A stretch of DNA of 64,000 bases from Planctomycetota bacterium. Its GTDB lineage: Bacteria; Planctomycetota; UBA1135; GCA-002686595. Under the pieces are notes generated by a model that was not told the DNA's origin, did not search any database, and saw only the letters and a program-made list of their open reading frames with translations. This document shows positions 44,969-52,624 of the stretch, in pieces. Position 1 is the first letter of the stretch, and each line of letters begins with the position of its first letter. The position numbers and the translations under genes were made by a program. The DNA lies in assembly GCA_020853575.1 (NCBI GenBank), contig JADYYP010000053.1, forward strand, positions 186,001 through 250,000, in the 5' to 3' direction.

Positions 44969-45463
44969 ATGCACTCGAAGATGCGTTGGATGCTCGCGCT
45001 GGTGGGGTTGGCAGCGCTTCCTGCGTTGCTCGCGCTCGCCGGCCCAGGTTGTGGCGTCGCGCCCGCGCTCAGCACCGTCGGCGGCGGAAGCGCGGGCTTT
45101 TTCGGAGCGCCGCGGCTCGCGGGGCTCGGGCTCCCCGAGCTCTCGACCCCCGGGTCGTTCGCCTTTCGGATCACCGGCGGCGTGCCCCACGCACCCGGCG
45201 TGTTGATCCTCGCCCGCCGTGAGCAGCCACTGTTCTCCGCGGCCTTCCAGACCACCATCTACAGCGGCTCGAGCGGCGTCAGCCTGCCCTTCGTGCTCGA
45301 CAGCTCGGGTGCCGTGGTTTTGGCGCCAGGACCGACCTCGCACCCGCTGTCCGAGCTCTGCGGACTCGATCTGATCGCCCAGGCGGTGGTGTTCGACTTC
45401 ACGGCCCTGGGCGGCGGCGCCTGGACCAACGGCCTGCGCTTCCGCTTCGGCACGACGCCCTGA
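44969..45463 (+). CDS. small secreted protein with planctomycete-type C-terminal domain (164 aa)
   Basis: A signal peptide covers about residues 1-27 (MRWMLALVGLAALPALLALA). The rest is a single small beta domain: FRITGGVPHAPGVLILARREQ near 69, then SLPFVLDSSGAVVLAPG, and an ending in FRFGTTP. I associate this pattern, from memory, with the terminal domain of many large exported proteins of certain planctomycetes; here it stands almost alone. No catalytic residues are seen. ATG at 44981 is an alternative start. Confidence 0.8.
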   Translation: MHSKMRWMLALVGLAALPALLALAGPGCGVAPALSTVGGGSAGFFGAPRLAGLGLPELSTPGSFAFRITGGVPHAPGVLILARREQPLFSAAFQTTIYSGSSGVSLPFVLDSSGAVVLAPGPTSHPLSELCGLDLIAQAVVFDFTALGGGAWTNGLRFRFGTTP

Positions 45464-45594
45464 ACGCCGGGTGCCGAGGGTCGCGCTGCGAACTTCGCTC
45501 GCCGCATGCGCGTCGAACTCGTCCTTGGGTTGCGCGACTCGCTTGGGCCATGAGAGGCTCCGGTCTACGGAATTCGGCTCGTCCGAGGTTCACC

Positions 45595-46191
45595 ATGATC
45601 CTGCGCCCGCTCTCGTTCGTGCTCGCGTGTATCGCCCTGTTCACGTCTGGCTGCGCGACCTGGTACGACGCCCGCTTCGTGCCCGCGCCGTTGGAGATGC
45701 GACTCTCCGACAGCGCGACGCCTGAGCTCGAGGGCCGCGCGCTGATCTCGGTGGTCGGCGTGCGGCGCCCGGACGGCCAGGCCGGGACTCCGGCGCAGTT
45801 CGAGCTCGCCCTGCGGCTCGAGAATCTCGGCCAGCTGCCTTTCCGGATCGACGCCGCGGCCTTCGAGTTGGTCACGGCCGACCTCGAGTCCTTGAGCGGC
45901 GCGCGGCTGCGGCCCGACCCGCTGCCCGAGCTCGCGCCCGGCGGGTCGGCGCAACTCGAGTTGGTGTTCCCGCTTCCCGAGGGGCGCAAGATCGGCGAGT
46001 ACGACCTTTCAGGCCTGAACTTGCGTTGGGCGCTGCTCTACGGCGAGCGCCGCATGGTGATGGGGGCGAGCTTCCAGCGCGACCTGCCGCTGCGCTACCA
46101 CTGGGGCTACTACGACCCCTTCTACGATGCCTGCGGTTGGCGCACCCACGTGGGCCTGGGGGTGCACGTCGGCCGCTTCCACGCGTACTGA
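45595..46191 (+). CDS. lipoprotein, LEA14/DUF-like beta domain (198 aa)
   Basis: ATG at 45595 gives a lipoprotein signal with the lipobox FTSGC (Cys20) after LSFVLACIALF. The mature part is one beta-sandwich-like domain rich in paired strands (FELALRLENLGQLPFRIDAAAFEL) that resembles the general pattern of late-embryogenesis-type (LEA14) domains, followed by a histidine/tyrosine-rich tail (RYHWGYYDPFYDACGW). Function unknown. The earlier ATG at 45550 would place 15 charged residues before the signal and was rejected. A GAGG before 45595 may serve as ribosome site. Confidence 0.78.
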   Translation: MILRPLSFVLACIALFTSGCATWYDARFVPAPLEMRLSDSATPELEGRALISVVGVRRPDGQAGTPAQFELALRLENLGQLPFRIDAAAFELVTADLESLSGARLRPDPLPELAPGGSAQLELVFPLPEGRKIGEYDLSGLNLRWALLYGERRMVMGASFQRDLPLRYHWGYYDPFYDACGWRTHVGLGVHVGRFHAY

Positions 46192-46266
46192 TCGCGGTTC
46201 CCCGCTCGTCTTTGCCGCGGCAGGACCCAGCGCCCGCCCAAACCACCTCCCCAAGACCGCTCACCA

Positions 46267-46315
46267 GGGGCCCGCAGAACCACGGGGCTCGCAGAACCAG
46301 GGGCCCGCATAACCA
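46267..46315. repeat. three imperfect 16-base tandem repeats
   Basis: Units at 46267-46283, 46284-46299 and 46300-46315 follow the pattern GGGGCCCGCAGAACCA. They lie between the lipoprotein gene and a small membrane protein gene, in a 171-base stretch with no gene. Confidence 0.65.
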
Positions 46316-46362
46316 TGGGCGCCAGGGACAGGCCGCCCGCGCGCTCGACCTTCCGCGGTGTT

Positions 46363-46524
46363 TCAGAGGCTGGTCACCACCAAGACGACGCCCAGCGCGA
46401 TCCACAAGATCAGTCCGACGGCGCGCTCGGTCCGCGCGACGTGCTGCGCGTAACCTCCGACAGCCGGACCGGCGGTGCGAGGGCCGCGCAGTTCGAGGTC
46501 TTGAATCCAGGGGCGGGTTTGCAT
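46363..46524 (-). CDS. small single-pass membrane protein (53 aa)
   Basis: This very short gene starts at ATG 46524 and encodes 53 residues: a polar N-terminal half (MQTRPWIQDLELRGPRTAGP) followed by a conserved-looking hydrophobic helix AVGLILWIALGVVLVV (about residues 35-50) that ends the protein. The arrangement fits a tail-anchored or small type I/II membrane peptide. It explains most of a region that otherwise appears empty. No Shine-Dalgarno site is seen. Function unknown. The 221 bases upstream, up to the divergent zinc-ribbon gene, probably hold both promoters. Confidence 0.5.
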   Translation of the reverse strand: MQTRPWIQDLELRGPRTAGPAVGGYAQHVARTERAVGLILWIALGVVLVVTSL

Positions 46525-46745
46525 GGTGGCGACGTGGGGGAAGAGCGTCGGGGATGCGGAGTGCGCATTGGGGTGCGCGCTCGGACGAGTTAGGCGCGTG
46601 CGCTTACGTTGTTACAGTCGGAGTCAGGGCACTTGGGGTTGCTTTTTTCTTCGACTTTTCGCGGTCTTCTGGGCTTCGATGCAGGCGAGTAGGCCCTCGA
46701 CTGCGCGCCCGAGCCGCTCTCTTGCATGTCCCGAAGAACGTCGAA

Positions 46746-47036
46746 ATGGACTCAAAACAACTAGAAATCTCGTGTCCGTGCTGTGCGACGCGCCTGACGA
46801 TCGACGTGCGCACCGAATCTGTTTTGCGCGCGCGGCGCGCGGAGGAAACCGACGCCACGGGCAAACCCAAAGTCGGCGAGAAGGACTGGTCGGAAGCGCT
46901 CGGCCGCGTTCAGAAGCGCACGGCGGACGCCCCGAGCAAGCTCGATGAAGCGCTGCAGAAGGAGCGCGACAAGCGCTCGCGGCTCGACGATCTGTTCAGC
47001 CAGGCCAACGAGAAACTGAAACGCAACGAGGACTGA
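46746..47036 (+). CDS. small CPCC zinc-ribbon-like protein (96 aa)
   Basis: ATG at 46746 begins MDSKQLEISCPCCATRLTID: a CPCC motif at residues 10-13 in a short beta hairpin, then a long charged helical tail (residues 40-96), probably coiled coil. Only one cysteine pair region is present, so metal binding would need a dimer or partner. I recall small proteins with this start in several environmental phyla but know no function. The frame is open far upstream, but that part has no protein-like character. The next gene starts six bases after its stop, so the two are probably co-transcribed. Confidence 0.75.
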   Translation: MDSKQLEISCPCCATRLTIDVRTESVLRARRAEETDATGKPKVGEKDWSEALGRVQKRTADAPSKLDEALQKERDKRSRLDDLFSQANEKLKRNED

Positions 47037-47042
47037 CCCAGC

Positions 47043-48380
47043 GTGGCTTCAGCTTTCGGAGTGCTCCTCGGCGTTCTCGCACGACCGCACCTGGGCCTGG
47101 CGCTGTGTTCCGCGGCGCTGGCGCTGACGAGCTGGGCGTGGCGCGCGGAACCGCGCGGTCAGGAGGCGCCCTTGCCCGTAGTGTCCGTGCAGTCGGCGAA
47201 CGCGATGTTCGCGGCCGAGATCCGCAAGGCACCCGGGCAGGAACAGGTGCCCGATGCGCTCGCCCGCTGGCGCTTGTCGGTCTACGAGCATCCGCGGCCG
47301 GCGCGCGCCGAGGTGCTGTGGAGCTGCGCCTTTCCGCACCGCGCCGGAGCGCGTGCTTATCTCTTGGCCGACGACGGGCGCTCGCTGGTCGCGGTCGAGA
47401 GCGAGTACAGCGAGGCGCGCGCGCTCGTGCGGCGCTGGCGCGGCGACGAGGAGCTGGTGGAGCTGTCCGCGACCGAGCTCGACATCGACCGCAGTCGCTT
47501 CCCCAAAGACACTCCGAAGGCGTGGCTCGCGGCGACGCCCGCGGCGCTCGCGCTGGAGTGGAGCGAGCTGCCGCGCGGGCCCGGGCTCGCGCTGCACGTG
47601 ACCACGTCCTACGGCGAGAGCCGCTACTTCGACCTGGAGAGCGGCGCGGTGACGCGCGCGCCGGCCTCGTCGACGGAGCCGCTGGTCGAGCCACCTGCGT
47701 CGCGCGTCGAGAAGCCCGGGCTGCGCCTGGCGCTCGCGCGCAAGTTCCAGGCTCCGGCGCTGGCGTACTGGGGCGAGGTGCTCGAGGTCGAGGTTTCCGG
47801 CGACCACCCGACACCCAATTGGATGTTCGTGGGATTCGAGCTGGCCCTGCGCGAAGGGGGGCAGCTCGTGCTCTCGCCGATCTCGGCGCCACCTCCGCGC
47901 AACAGCGTCCAAGCCCAAGTGATCCAGCGCTTCGATGCCAAGGCGCGCATCCAGGGCCTGATGCCGGGCCGCTACACCCTGCGCGTCGAGGGCTGCCCCG
48001 ACGACCTGCAACAGCCGCTGGCCCTCGAAGTGCGCCCGGCGCGCGCCTTCCTCGAGCTCTCGCGCCGGGGTGGATTCGCCGGGCTCGACCAGAGCTTCCG
48101 CGTCTATCCCAGCGGAGTCGCCGTGGTGGGTTCGGTTCGGCCGGCGCGGCCCACCGAGTTCCGCGTGCTGCGGCGCTCGACGATGCAGCGGCTCGTGGAC
48201 GCCGCGGCGCAGTTGAAGAGCGATCTGCGCGCCCGACCGGGCTCGATCGTGGCCGACGGGTTCGAGTTCCGGCTGGCGATCTGGGACGGAGTTCGCGCAC
48301 GTCAGCTCGAATTCCAGGACCAGGGCTCGGTAGGCGCGCTGCACGAGATCGTCGAGCTCTTGACCTCCGGCGCGCTCTGA
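47043..48380 (+). CDS. exported or membrane-anchored protein of unknown function (445 aa)
   Basis: GTG at 47043 follows the zinc-ribbon gene by six bases. The N terminus (VLARPHLGLALCSAALALTSWAW) is a signal peptide or single anchor. Two beta-rich parts follow, about residues 40-210 and 225-340 (a carboxypeptidase-regulatory or Ig-like segment, VTGRYTLRVEG-type strands: MPGRYTLRVEGCPD), then an alpha/beta end part (360-445). I do not recognise a family and see no active-site motif. It is not related to its neighbours. Confidence 0.72.
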   Translation: MASAFGVLLGVLARPHLGLALCSAALALTSWAWRAEPRGQEAPLPVVSVQSANAMFAAEIRKAPGQEQVPDALARWRLSVYEHPRPARAEVLWSCAFPHRAGARAYLLADDGRSLVAVESEYSEARALVRRWRGDEELVELSATELDIDRSRFPKDTPKAWLAATPAALALEWSELPRGPGLALHVTTSYGESRYFDLESGAVTRAPASSTEPLVEPPASRVEKPGLRLALARKFQAPALAYWGEVLEVEVSGDHPTPNWMFVGFELALREGGQLVLSPISAPPPRNSVQAQVIQRFDAKARIQGLMPGRYTLRVEGCPDDLQQPLALEVRPARAFLELSRRGGFAGLDQSFRVYPSGVAVVGSVRPARPTEFRVLRRSTMQRLVDAAAQLKSDLRARPGSIVADGFEFRLAIWDGVRARQLEFQDQGSVGALHEIVELLTSGAL

Positions 48381-48432
48381 GCGCGCGCGACGCTCTCGCA
48401 CAGCACGGGTTCCGCCGCCGCGCCGGACCGCG

Positions 48433-48439
48433 CTAGCAT
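48433..48439 (+). promoter_or_regulatory. putative -10 element of the AIM24-like gene
   Basis: CTAGCAT, 15 bases before the ATG at 48455; same hexamer TAGCAT as before the epimerase gene. Confidence 0.35.
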
Positions 48440-48454
48440 GCGCGGCGAATCACG

Positions 48455-49186
48455 ATGAACACGACACTCGACTTCCAGATCGACGGGGACGACTTCCAGT
48501 ACATCCAGATCGCGCTCAAGCCGCGCGATGCGGTGCGCGCCGAGCCCGGTGCCTTCGTGTGGATGGAGCCGGGCATCGAGATGGAGACCTCGACCGGCGG
48601 CGGCCTGCTCTCGGGCCTCAAGCGCATGATCGGCGGCGAGAGCTTCTTCGTGACCACGTTCACCAACCAGCGCTCGGTGCCCTCGACCGTGGCCTTCGCG
48701 GCGCCCTATCCGGGCAAGATCCTGCCGATGGACTTGAGCCGCGGGGCGATCCTGTGCCAGCGCGACGCGTACTTGTGCTCGACGCTCGATGCACAGATCT
48801 CGCTGGCCTTCACGCGGCGCTTCGGCGCCGGCCTGTTCGGTGGCGAGGGTTTCGTCCTGCAGCGCATCGAAGGCAGCGGAGTGGCCTTCGTCCACGCCAG
48901 CGGCTCGGTGGTCGAGAAGCTGCTCGCTCCCGGCGAAGAGCTGCGTGTCGACACCGGCTGCATCGTCGCGATGGAGCAGGGCGTCGACTACGACATCCAA
49001 ATGGTGCGCGGCGTGAAGAGCCTGTTGTTCGGCGGCGAGGGACTGTTCTTCGCGTTGCTGCGCGGTCCGGGGCGGGTGTGGTTGCAGACACTGCCGTTCT
49101 CGCGCCTGGCCGGCCGCATGATGGCGGCCTCCGGCGGCGGTCGCGAGCAGGGCAGCATCCTCGGCGGGCTCGGACTCGGCGAGTAG
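48455..49186 (+). CDS. AIM24/TIGR00266 family protein
   Basis: The 243-residue protein matches the AIM24 (DUF124, TIGR00266) family: an N-terminal strand with FQYIQIALKPRDAVRAEPGA, the glycine-rich GGGLLSGLKRMIGGESFF near residues 48-65, and FTNQRSVPSTVAFAAPYPG, in a tandem beta-roll architecture. Members are cytoplasmic or mitochondrial; their biochemical role is not settled. It has no signal peptide. The gene ends nine bases before the stop of a convergent membrane protein gene. Confidence 0.9.
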   Translation: MNTTLDFQIDGDDFQYIQIALKPRDAVRAEPGAFVWMEPGIEMETSTGGGLLSGLKRMIGGESFFVTTFTNQRSVPSTVAFAAPYPGKILPMDLSRGAILCQRDAYLCSTLDAQISLAFTRRFGAGLFGGEGFVLQRIEGSGVAFVHASGSVVEKLLAPGEELRVDTGCIVAMEQGVDYDIQMVRGVKSLLFGGEGLFFALLRGPGRVWLQTLPFSRLAGRMMAASGGGREQGSILGGLGLGE

Positions 49187-49195
49187 TCGCGGCTC

Positions 49196-49648
49196 TCAGG
49201 CCCCGCTCTGGAAGCTCGCGCGCACGTCGGCGCGGTTGAGCACGATCAGGGCCCAAATGCCGATCGGCATGCCGATCAAGCAGCAGCACCCGCCACAGGG
49301 CAAGAGCGCAGCAATCGCGCCAGCCATGCAGATCCCATGGTCGCGCAGCTTGGGCATGCGCAGCCCCGCGTAGGTGATCAACCCGGCGAGCGCCAGCGCG
49401 AAGAAGTTGGAGAGCAGGTTGACCAGCAAGCCGGCGGCGCCGCCGGCCGCGCTGACGAACGAGGGGACGACCACGCCCTCCTTCTCCAGACGCTCGAACA
49501 TCCAGGCGTTGATGCTCGCCCCGAAGAACGAGCCGACGACACCGAGCAGCGCATTGGCGATGCCGATGATGCCGTAGACCAGGAGCGCGATCGCGGGCGC
49601 GCGCACGGCCTCGGCGATCTGATCCTGCGGCGCGGGTTGGTCGGTCAT
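49196..49648 (-). CDS. membrane protein of unknown function (150 aa)
   Basis: ATG at 49648 is preceded on its strand by GGAGAG at a good distance. After a polar start (MTDQPAPQDQIAEAVRAPA) there are about four hydrophobic segments: residues 20-45, 72-100, 110-125 and 128-143. The C-terminal part CGGCCCLIGMPIGIWALIVLN is a recurring ending of small bacterial membrane proteins in which GMPIGIWALIVL forms the last helix. No transporter or enzyme signature is present. It is the last gene before a convergent AIM24-like gene. Confidence 0.8.
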   Translation of the reverse strand: MTDQPAPQDQIAEAVRAPAIALLVYGIIGIANALLGVVGSFFGASINAWMFERLEKEGVVVPSFVSAAGGAAGLLVNLLSNFFALALAGLITYAGLRMPKLRDHGICMAGAIAALLPCGGCCCLIGMPIGIWALIVLNRADVRASFQSGA

Positions 49649-49953
49649 GTTCGAATCTCTCCGGTCGATCGTCGCCGCGGCCAGTGCGCGCGCGGGAACT
49701 AGGACGCTGCGTTGCCTCGGTCGGAGCGAGCCACGCACGCTGCGCGGTTCGCTCGACTTGCCAGGCGACATGCTACGCAGCGCGCGCGGCGCGGCGCTCG
49801 CCGTGGGGCCACGATTCCCGCTCGCGCAGCGCAATCGGGCTCGTCCCGCGATTCGAGAACGAACGCGCGCCGGTGTCGTCGAGGGACGGACCGGCGCGCG
49901 TGCAGGGTTGGAACGGCAGGTCCGCGGCGCTGGCGTCCGGGGACCGACCGGGA
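49649..49953. other. intergenic region with a long inverted repeat
   Basis: These 305 bases lie between two minus-strand genes. The only feature seen is the perfect 12-base inverted repeat at 49863-49901. The start of the membrane protein gene is preceded by a Shine-Dalgarno-like GGAGAG. No small gene was found. Confidence 0.5.
49863..49901 (-). terminator. perfect 12-base inverted repeat, probable terminator
   Basis: ACGCGCGCCGGT (49863-49874) and ACCGGCGCGCGT (49890-49901) are exact complements, with a GTC/GAC pair continuing inside. It lies 53 bases beyond the stop of the minus-strand lipoprotein gene. No strong T run follows. Confidence 0.5.
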
Positions 49954-50514
49954 TCAGTTCTGGGGGAGCTTGTCCTTCGGGGTCTGCGAGCCTTGCCGCG
50001 GCTCGAATTTCTTTTCGCCGCCGCCGGCATAGCCCAAGCCCTCGAGGCTCTTGATGTCGTCCTTCGAGGCCGTGGCCACGAACTGCGCGAAGACCTGACT
50101 GTGGATCGAGTCCAAGGCCACGCTATCGGGCCAGGCCTTGACCGTGTCGTTGAGCACCTCGAGCGCCTCCTTGAGCGCGCCTCCCTTGGCCAGCGACTGC
50201 GCGATGTTGCTGACCTTGGTCTCGCCCAACGCCTTGCCGTGCTCGTTGATCAGCGCGCCCGCCTCGCTCTTCGCGCGCGCCTTGTCGGTGTGCGCGAGGG
50301 CCTCGACGCGCCCGTTCGCGGCGCGCAGCCACGCGTCCTCGATCGGCTTCGAGGCCGCCATGCGTTCCTCGAAGAGCTTGATCGCCGTCGGGTAATCCTT
50401 GGCCTTCAGCGCCTCGTAGGGGTCATCGGTCCCGCCGCAGCTCGAAAGCGCGACCCCGATCCAAACCAGGCCCACGGCCGCCATACGCTTGCTCGAAAGG
50501 AAAGTCGTCCTCAT
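49954..50514 (-). CDS. small TPR-like lipoprotein (186 aa)
   Basis: The N terminus has a lipoprotein signal with lipobox LSSC (MAAVGLVWIGVALSSC), so Cys26 is the likely acylation site; ATG at 50484 is an alternative start. The mature part is helical with TPR-like pairs (DDPYEALKAKDYPTAIKLFEERM; GGALKEALEVLNDTVKAWPDS), and a basic, disordered tail closes it. Such lipoproteins bind other envelope proteins. No partner is evident; the neighbours are unrelated. Confidence 0.82.
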   Translation of the reverse strand: MRTTFLSSKRMAAVGLVWIGVALSSCGGTDDPYEALKAKDYPTAIKLFEERMAASKPIEDAWLRAANGRVEALAHTDKARAKSEAGALINEHGKALGETKVSNIAQSLAKGGALKEALEVLNDTVKAWPDSVALDSIHSQVFAQFVATASKDDIKSLEGLGYAGGGEKKFEPRQGSQTPKDKLPQN

Positions 50515-50611
50515 GCGGCGAATCCTACACCGCGCAGCGCCCTCGAGCGCCAGGACGGCGTCTTGGAGCGCTCCCTCGAAGCCACCGGGCCCACCACCCG
50601 TCGCGCGCGCC

Positions 50612-52045
50612 TCAGCGGTACAACGCCGGCGCCATCTTGTTGATCAGGAAGCCGCGCGCCGTGCCCTCCAGCGGCGGCGGTGAGACCAAATGCTCGCTGT
50701 GCTGGTGTTCGAGCGCCGGCGAGGGCCCGTTCGCGGTCCAGGACAGCTTGAACGGTGGAAGGCTCAATGCCCGCGCGAACTGCTGCTCGAGCTGCTGCGC
50801 CAGGGCGCCGAATTGCGCTGCGTCGCGCTCGGCCTCGGGCGCGGCGACCTTCACCATGCGCTCGAGGTGCGGATCGACGCGCACGCGCGAGCTGCGTGTG
50901 CGATCGACGTGCACGGTGAAGGGCGAGCTCTGCGTGGTGTTGTCGAAGACGCGGTGGACCACGAGGTACCCGTAGATGTCCTCGGGCCGGATTTCCGCCA
51001 CGGCATGCTCGGGGAAGCCCTTGGCCTTCGAGATCTTGAGCTGGGCGGCCTCGGTGAACATGCGCGCGCCGCGGTTGCTCGAGAGGTACACCGTCGTGCG
51101 CGTGACGATCCGGATACGGCGCTTGTGGTCCGCGGTCTCGACCACGCCCAAGTGCTCCAAGTTGCGGCGCACCTCTTCGGGGCTCCAGCTCCAGGGGTCG
51201 TCGCTCGGGAAGCGGTAGACGCGCGCTTCGTTGATCAGCGGGAAGCAGCAGGCGGCCTCGAAGCTGTGGGCCACGCTGATCGCGGTGAAGTAGTCGTTGT
51301 CGCGGTTCTTGTGCTTGCGATACCACAGGTTCGCGGCGATCTCCCGGCGGTGGAAGGGGTGCCAGGGCTGGGTCAGGTTCATGCTCTGGGCGAGGCTGGG
51401 GATGTCGACCATGCGTCGAGTCGCCTGCTCGAGGAGTTGCTCGGGCGCGCGCGCCTCGCCGCGCCAGTAGATCGCGGGACGGTCCGTCGAGCGCGAGAAC
51501 AGCGCGTCGGCCGCCGTGCGCGGCTCGCCCATGAACTCCTCCATGAAGGGCAGGTTGACCTGCGCCTCGGGCAGCGGGCCGATGAAGCGCCGCATGCCGA
51601 CGAAGCCCGCGCGCAAGAGTTGCTCGAGCGCTTCTCCGCGGTCGGCGTCGCTCGCCTCGCGCAAGCGATAGAAGTCGCGCAACCGAGCGCGGCCGAGCTC
51701 GAACTGGCCCACGGCGGGAATCGGGAAGCTGGTGCGCTCGACGAGCTTGCGCAACGCCGCGAGTAGGCACTCGTGGTCCGCCGCGGCGTTGCTTGGTGCG
51801 GCCTCGCCCCAGAAATAGTTCAACCAGTAGTGGAAGGTGAATTGGTCGAGGTCGGTGCGCTCGATCGGAACGCCCAGGCGCTGCCAGGGGTCTTCACCGC
51901 CCGAACGGAACAGCTTGAGATCGTGCTTGCCCAGCTCGAGCCCCAGCCGCTCGCGCTGCTCGGCGGTCAACTCGGCGGGCCACTGCGCGCGAGGCGTGTG
52001 GCGCCAATCGAAGGCCATGAACTGCGCTTCACTCAACTTGGCCAT
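50612..52045 (-). CDS. protein of unknown function (477 aa)
   Basis: ATG at 52045 has a strong Shine-Dalgarno site on its strand (GGAGAGGAG, six bases before). The 477 residues are soluble and globular, with no signal peptide or membrane helix: about 40 residues of charged N terminus, a middle with FTFHYWLNYFWGE and PFMEEFMGEPRTAADALFSR, and a C-terminal half with WHPFHRREIAANLWYRKHKN. The many aromatic and histidine residues are suggestive of an enzyme, but no known motif is found and I cannot place the family. It is flanked by a lipoprotein gene (97 bases away, same strand) and by the divergent sulfate-activation cluster. Confidence 0.78.
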   Translation of the reverse strand: MAKLSEAQFMAFDWRHTPRAQWPAELTAEQRERLGLELGKHDLKLFRSGGEDPWQRLGVPIERTDLDQFTFHYWLNYFWGEAAPSNAAADHECLLAALRKLVERTSFPIPAVGQFELGRARLRDFYRLREASDADRGEALEQLLRAGFVGMRRFIGPLPEAQVNLPFMEEFMGEPRTAADALFSRSTDRPAIYWRGEARAPEQLLEQATRRMVDIPSLAQSMNLTQPWHPFHRREIAANLWYRKHKNRDNDYFTAISVAHSFEAACCFPLINEARVYRFPSDDPWSWSPEEVRRNLEHLGVVETADHKRRIRIVTRTTVYLSSNRGARMFTEAAQLKISKAKGFPEHAVAEIRPEDIYGYLVVHRVFDNTTQSSPFTVHVDRTRSSRVRVDPHLERMVKVAAPEAERDAAQFGALAQQLEQQFARALSLPPFKLSWTANGPSPALEHQHSEHLVSPPPLEGTARGFLINKMAPALYR

Positions 52046-52203
52046 GGCAGGCTCCTCTCCGGCGCCGCGCGGGGGCGGAAGGGCGCGTGTGACCCTAGTC
52101 GCCACCCGACGACCGTCGAGGCTACGGGTTGGGGTCACCGCGGGCGCGCCTCGAACGGCGTAGGGCGGCCGGAACGTGGGCCGACTCCGACACCCGAGAT
52201 ATC

Positions 52204-52236
52204 GCCGTAAGCAGTGCTCTCCAAGACTGTTACGGC
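52204..52236 (+). other. first leader hairpin
   Basis: GCCGTAA-g-CAG (52204-52214) pairs with CTG-TTACGGC (52227-52236): ten pairs with one bulge and a 12-base loop. Confidence 0.45.
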
Positions 52237-52277
52237 CGCGGGAGGCGCGCCGGCCCGGTCGCCGCGGCGGGCTCGAC

Positions 52278-52311
52278 ACTCCAATCACACTCCGATTGGA
52301 GTATCGTTTTT
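52278..52311 (+). terminator. rho-independent terminator in the leader
   Basis: ACTCCAATC (52278-52286) and GATTGGAGT (52294-52302) form a perfect nine-pair stem with a seven-base loop, followed by ATCGTTTTT. It faces the sulfate-activation genes and has no gene before it on this strand. Confidence 0.7.
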
Positions 52312-52319
52312 CGCCCCAA

Positions 52320-52341
52320 ACCGGAGCCGTCGGGCTCCGGT
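52320..52341 (+). other. GC-rich hairpin downstream of the leader terminator
   Basis: ACCGGAGCC (52320-52328) pairs perfectly with GGCTCCGGT (52333-52341) around a GTCG tetraloop, followed by GTTCGTTC. It may be a second terminator or a structure near the start of the ribbon-helix-helix gene. Confidence 0.45.
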
Positions 52342-52380
52342 GTTCGTTCAGCCCGAGCCCCGAAACGTCGAAACGCTGCC

Positions 52381-52599
52381 GTGCGAGAGAGCAAGGTCAC
52401 CGTCAAGATCCCGCGCCCGCTGTACCGCAAGGTCCAGCAGGTGGTCGACGGCTCGGGCTTCAACTCGCCGACCGATTTCATCGTCTTCGTGCTGCGCGAC
52501 GTGCTCGGGGAGCACGGTCAGCAGGCCTCCAAGGAGCAGTACTCCGAGGCCGAGCTCGAGGACGTCAAGCGCAAGCTCAAGAACCTCGGATACCTCTGA
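52381..52599 (+). CDS. ribbon-helix-helix-type small protein (72 aa)
   Basis: GTG at 52381 starts a 72-residue protein whose first strand KVTVKIPRPLYRKVQQVV and helix FNSPTDFIVFVLRDVL match the ribbon-helix-helix fold used by CopG/Arc-type DNA-binding dimers. The C-terminal tail (EDVKRKLKNLGYL) is a conserved ending I have seen on small proteins next to sulfur-activation genes, though this is from memory. It lies 25 bases before sat and shares its transcript. A role as regulator of the cluster is inferred from fold and position only. Confidence 0.78.
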   Translation: MRESKVTVKIPRPLYRKVQQVVDGSGFNSPTDFIVFVLRDVLGEHGQQASKEQYSEAELEDVKRKLKNLGYL

Positions 52600-52624
52600 T
52601 TCCGACCCTCTCCACAGCCTCCTC

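Larger units (their letters stand above)
52046..52380 (+). promoter_or_regulatory. leader region of the sulfate-activation cluster with three hairpins
   Basis: These 335 bases precede the ribbon-helix-helix gene. On the plus strand a first hairpin (52204-52236), a full terminator (52278-52311) and a GC-rich hairpin (52321-52340) follow in order. As no plus-strand gene lies upstream of the terminator, this looks like an attenuated leader or a short independent RNA. No known riboswitch class was recognised. Confidence 0.4.

Noticed and set aside
52204-52341. A named riboswitch (for example S-adenosylmethionine type) in the sat leader
   Set aside because: None of the conserved core motifs of the classes I know could be located; only hairpins and a terminator are visible.
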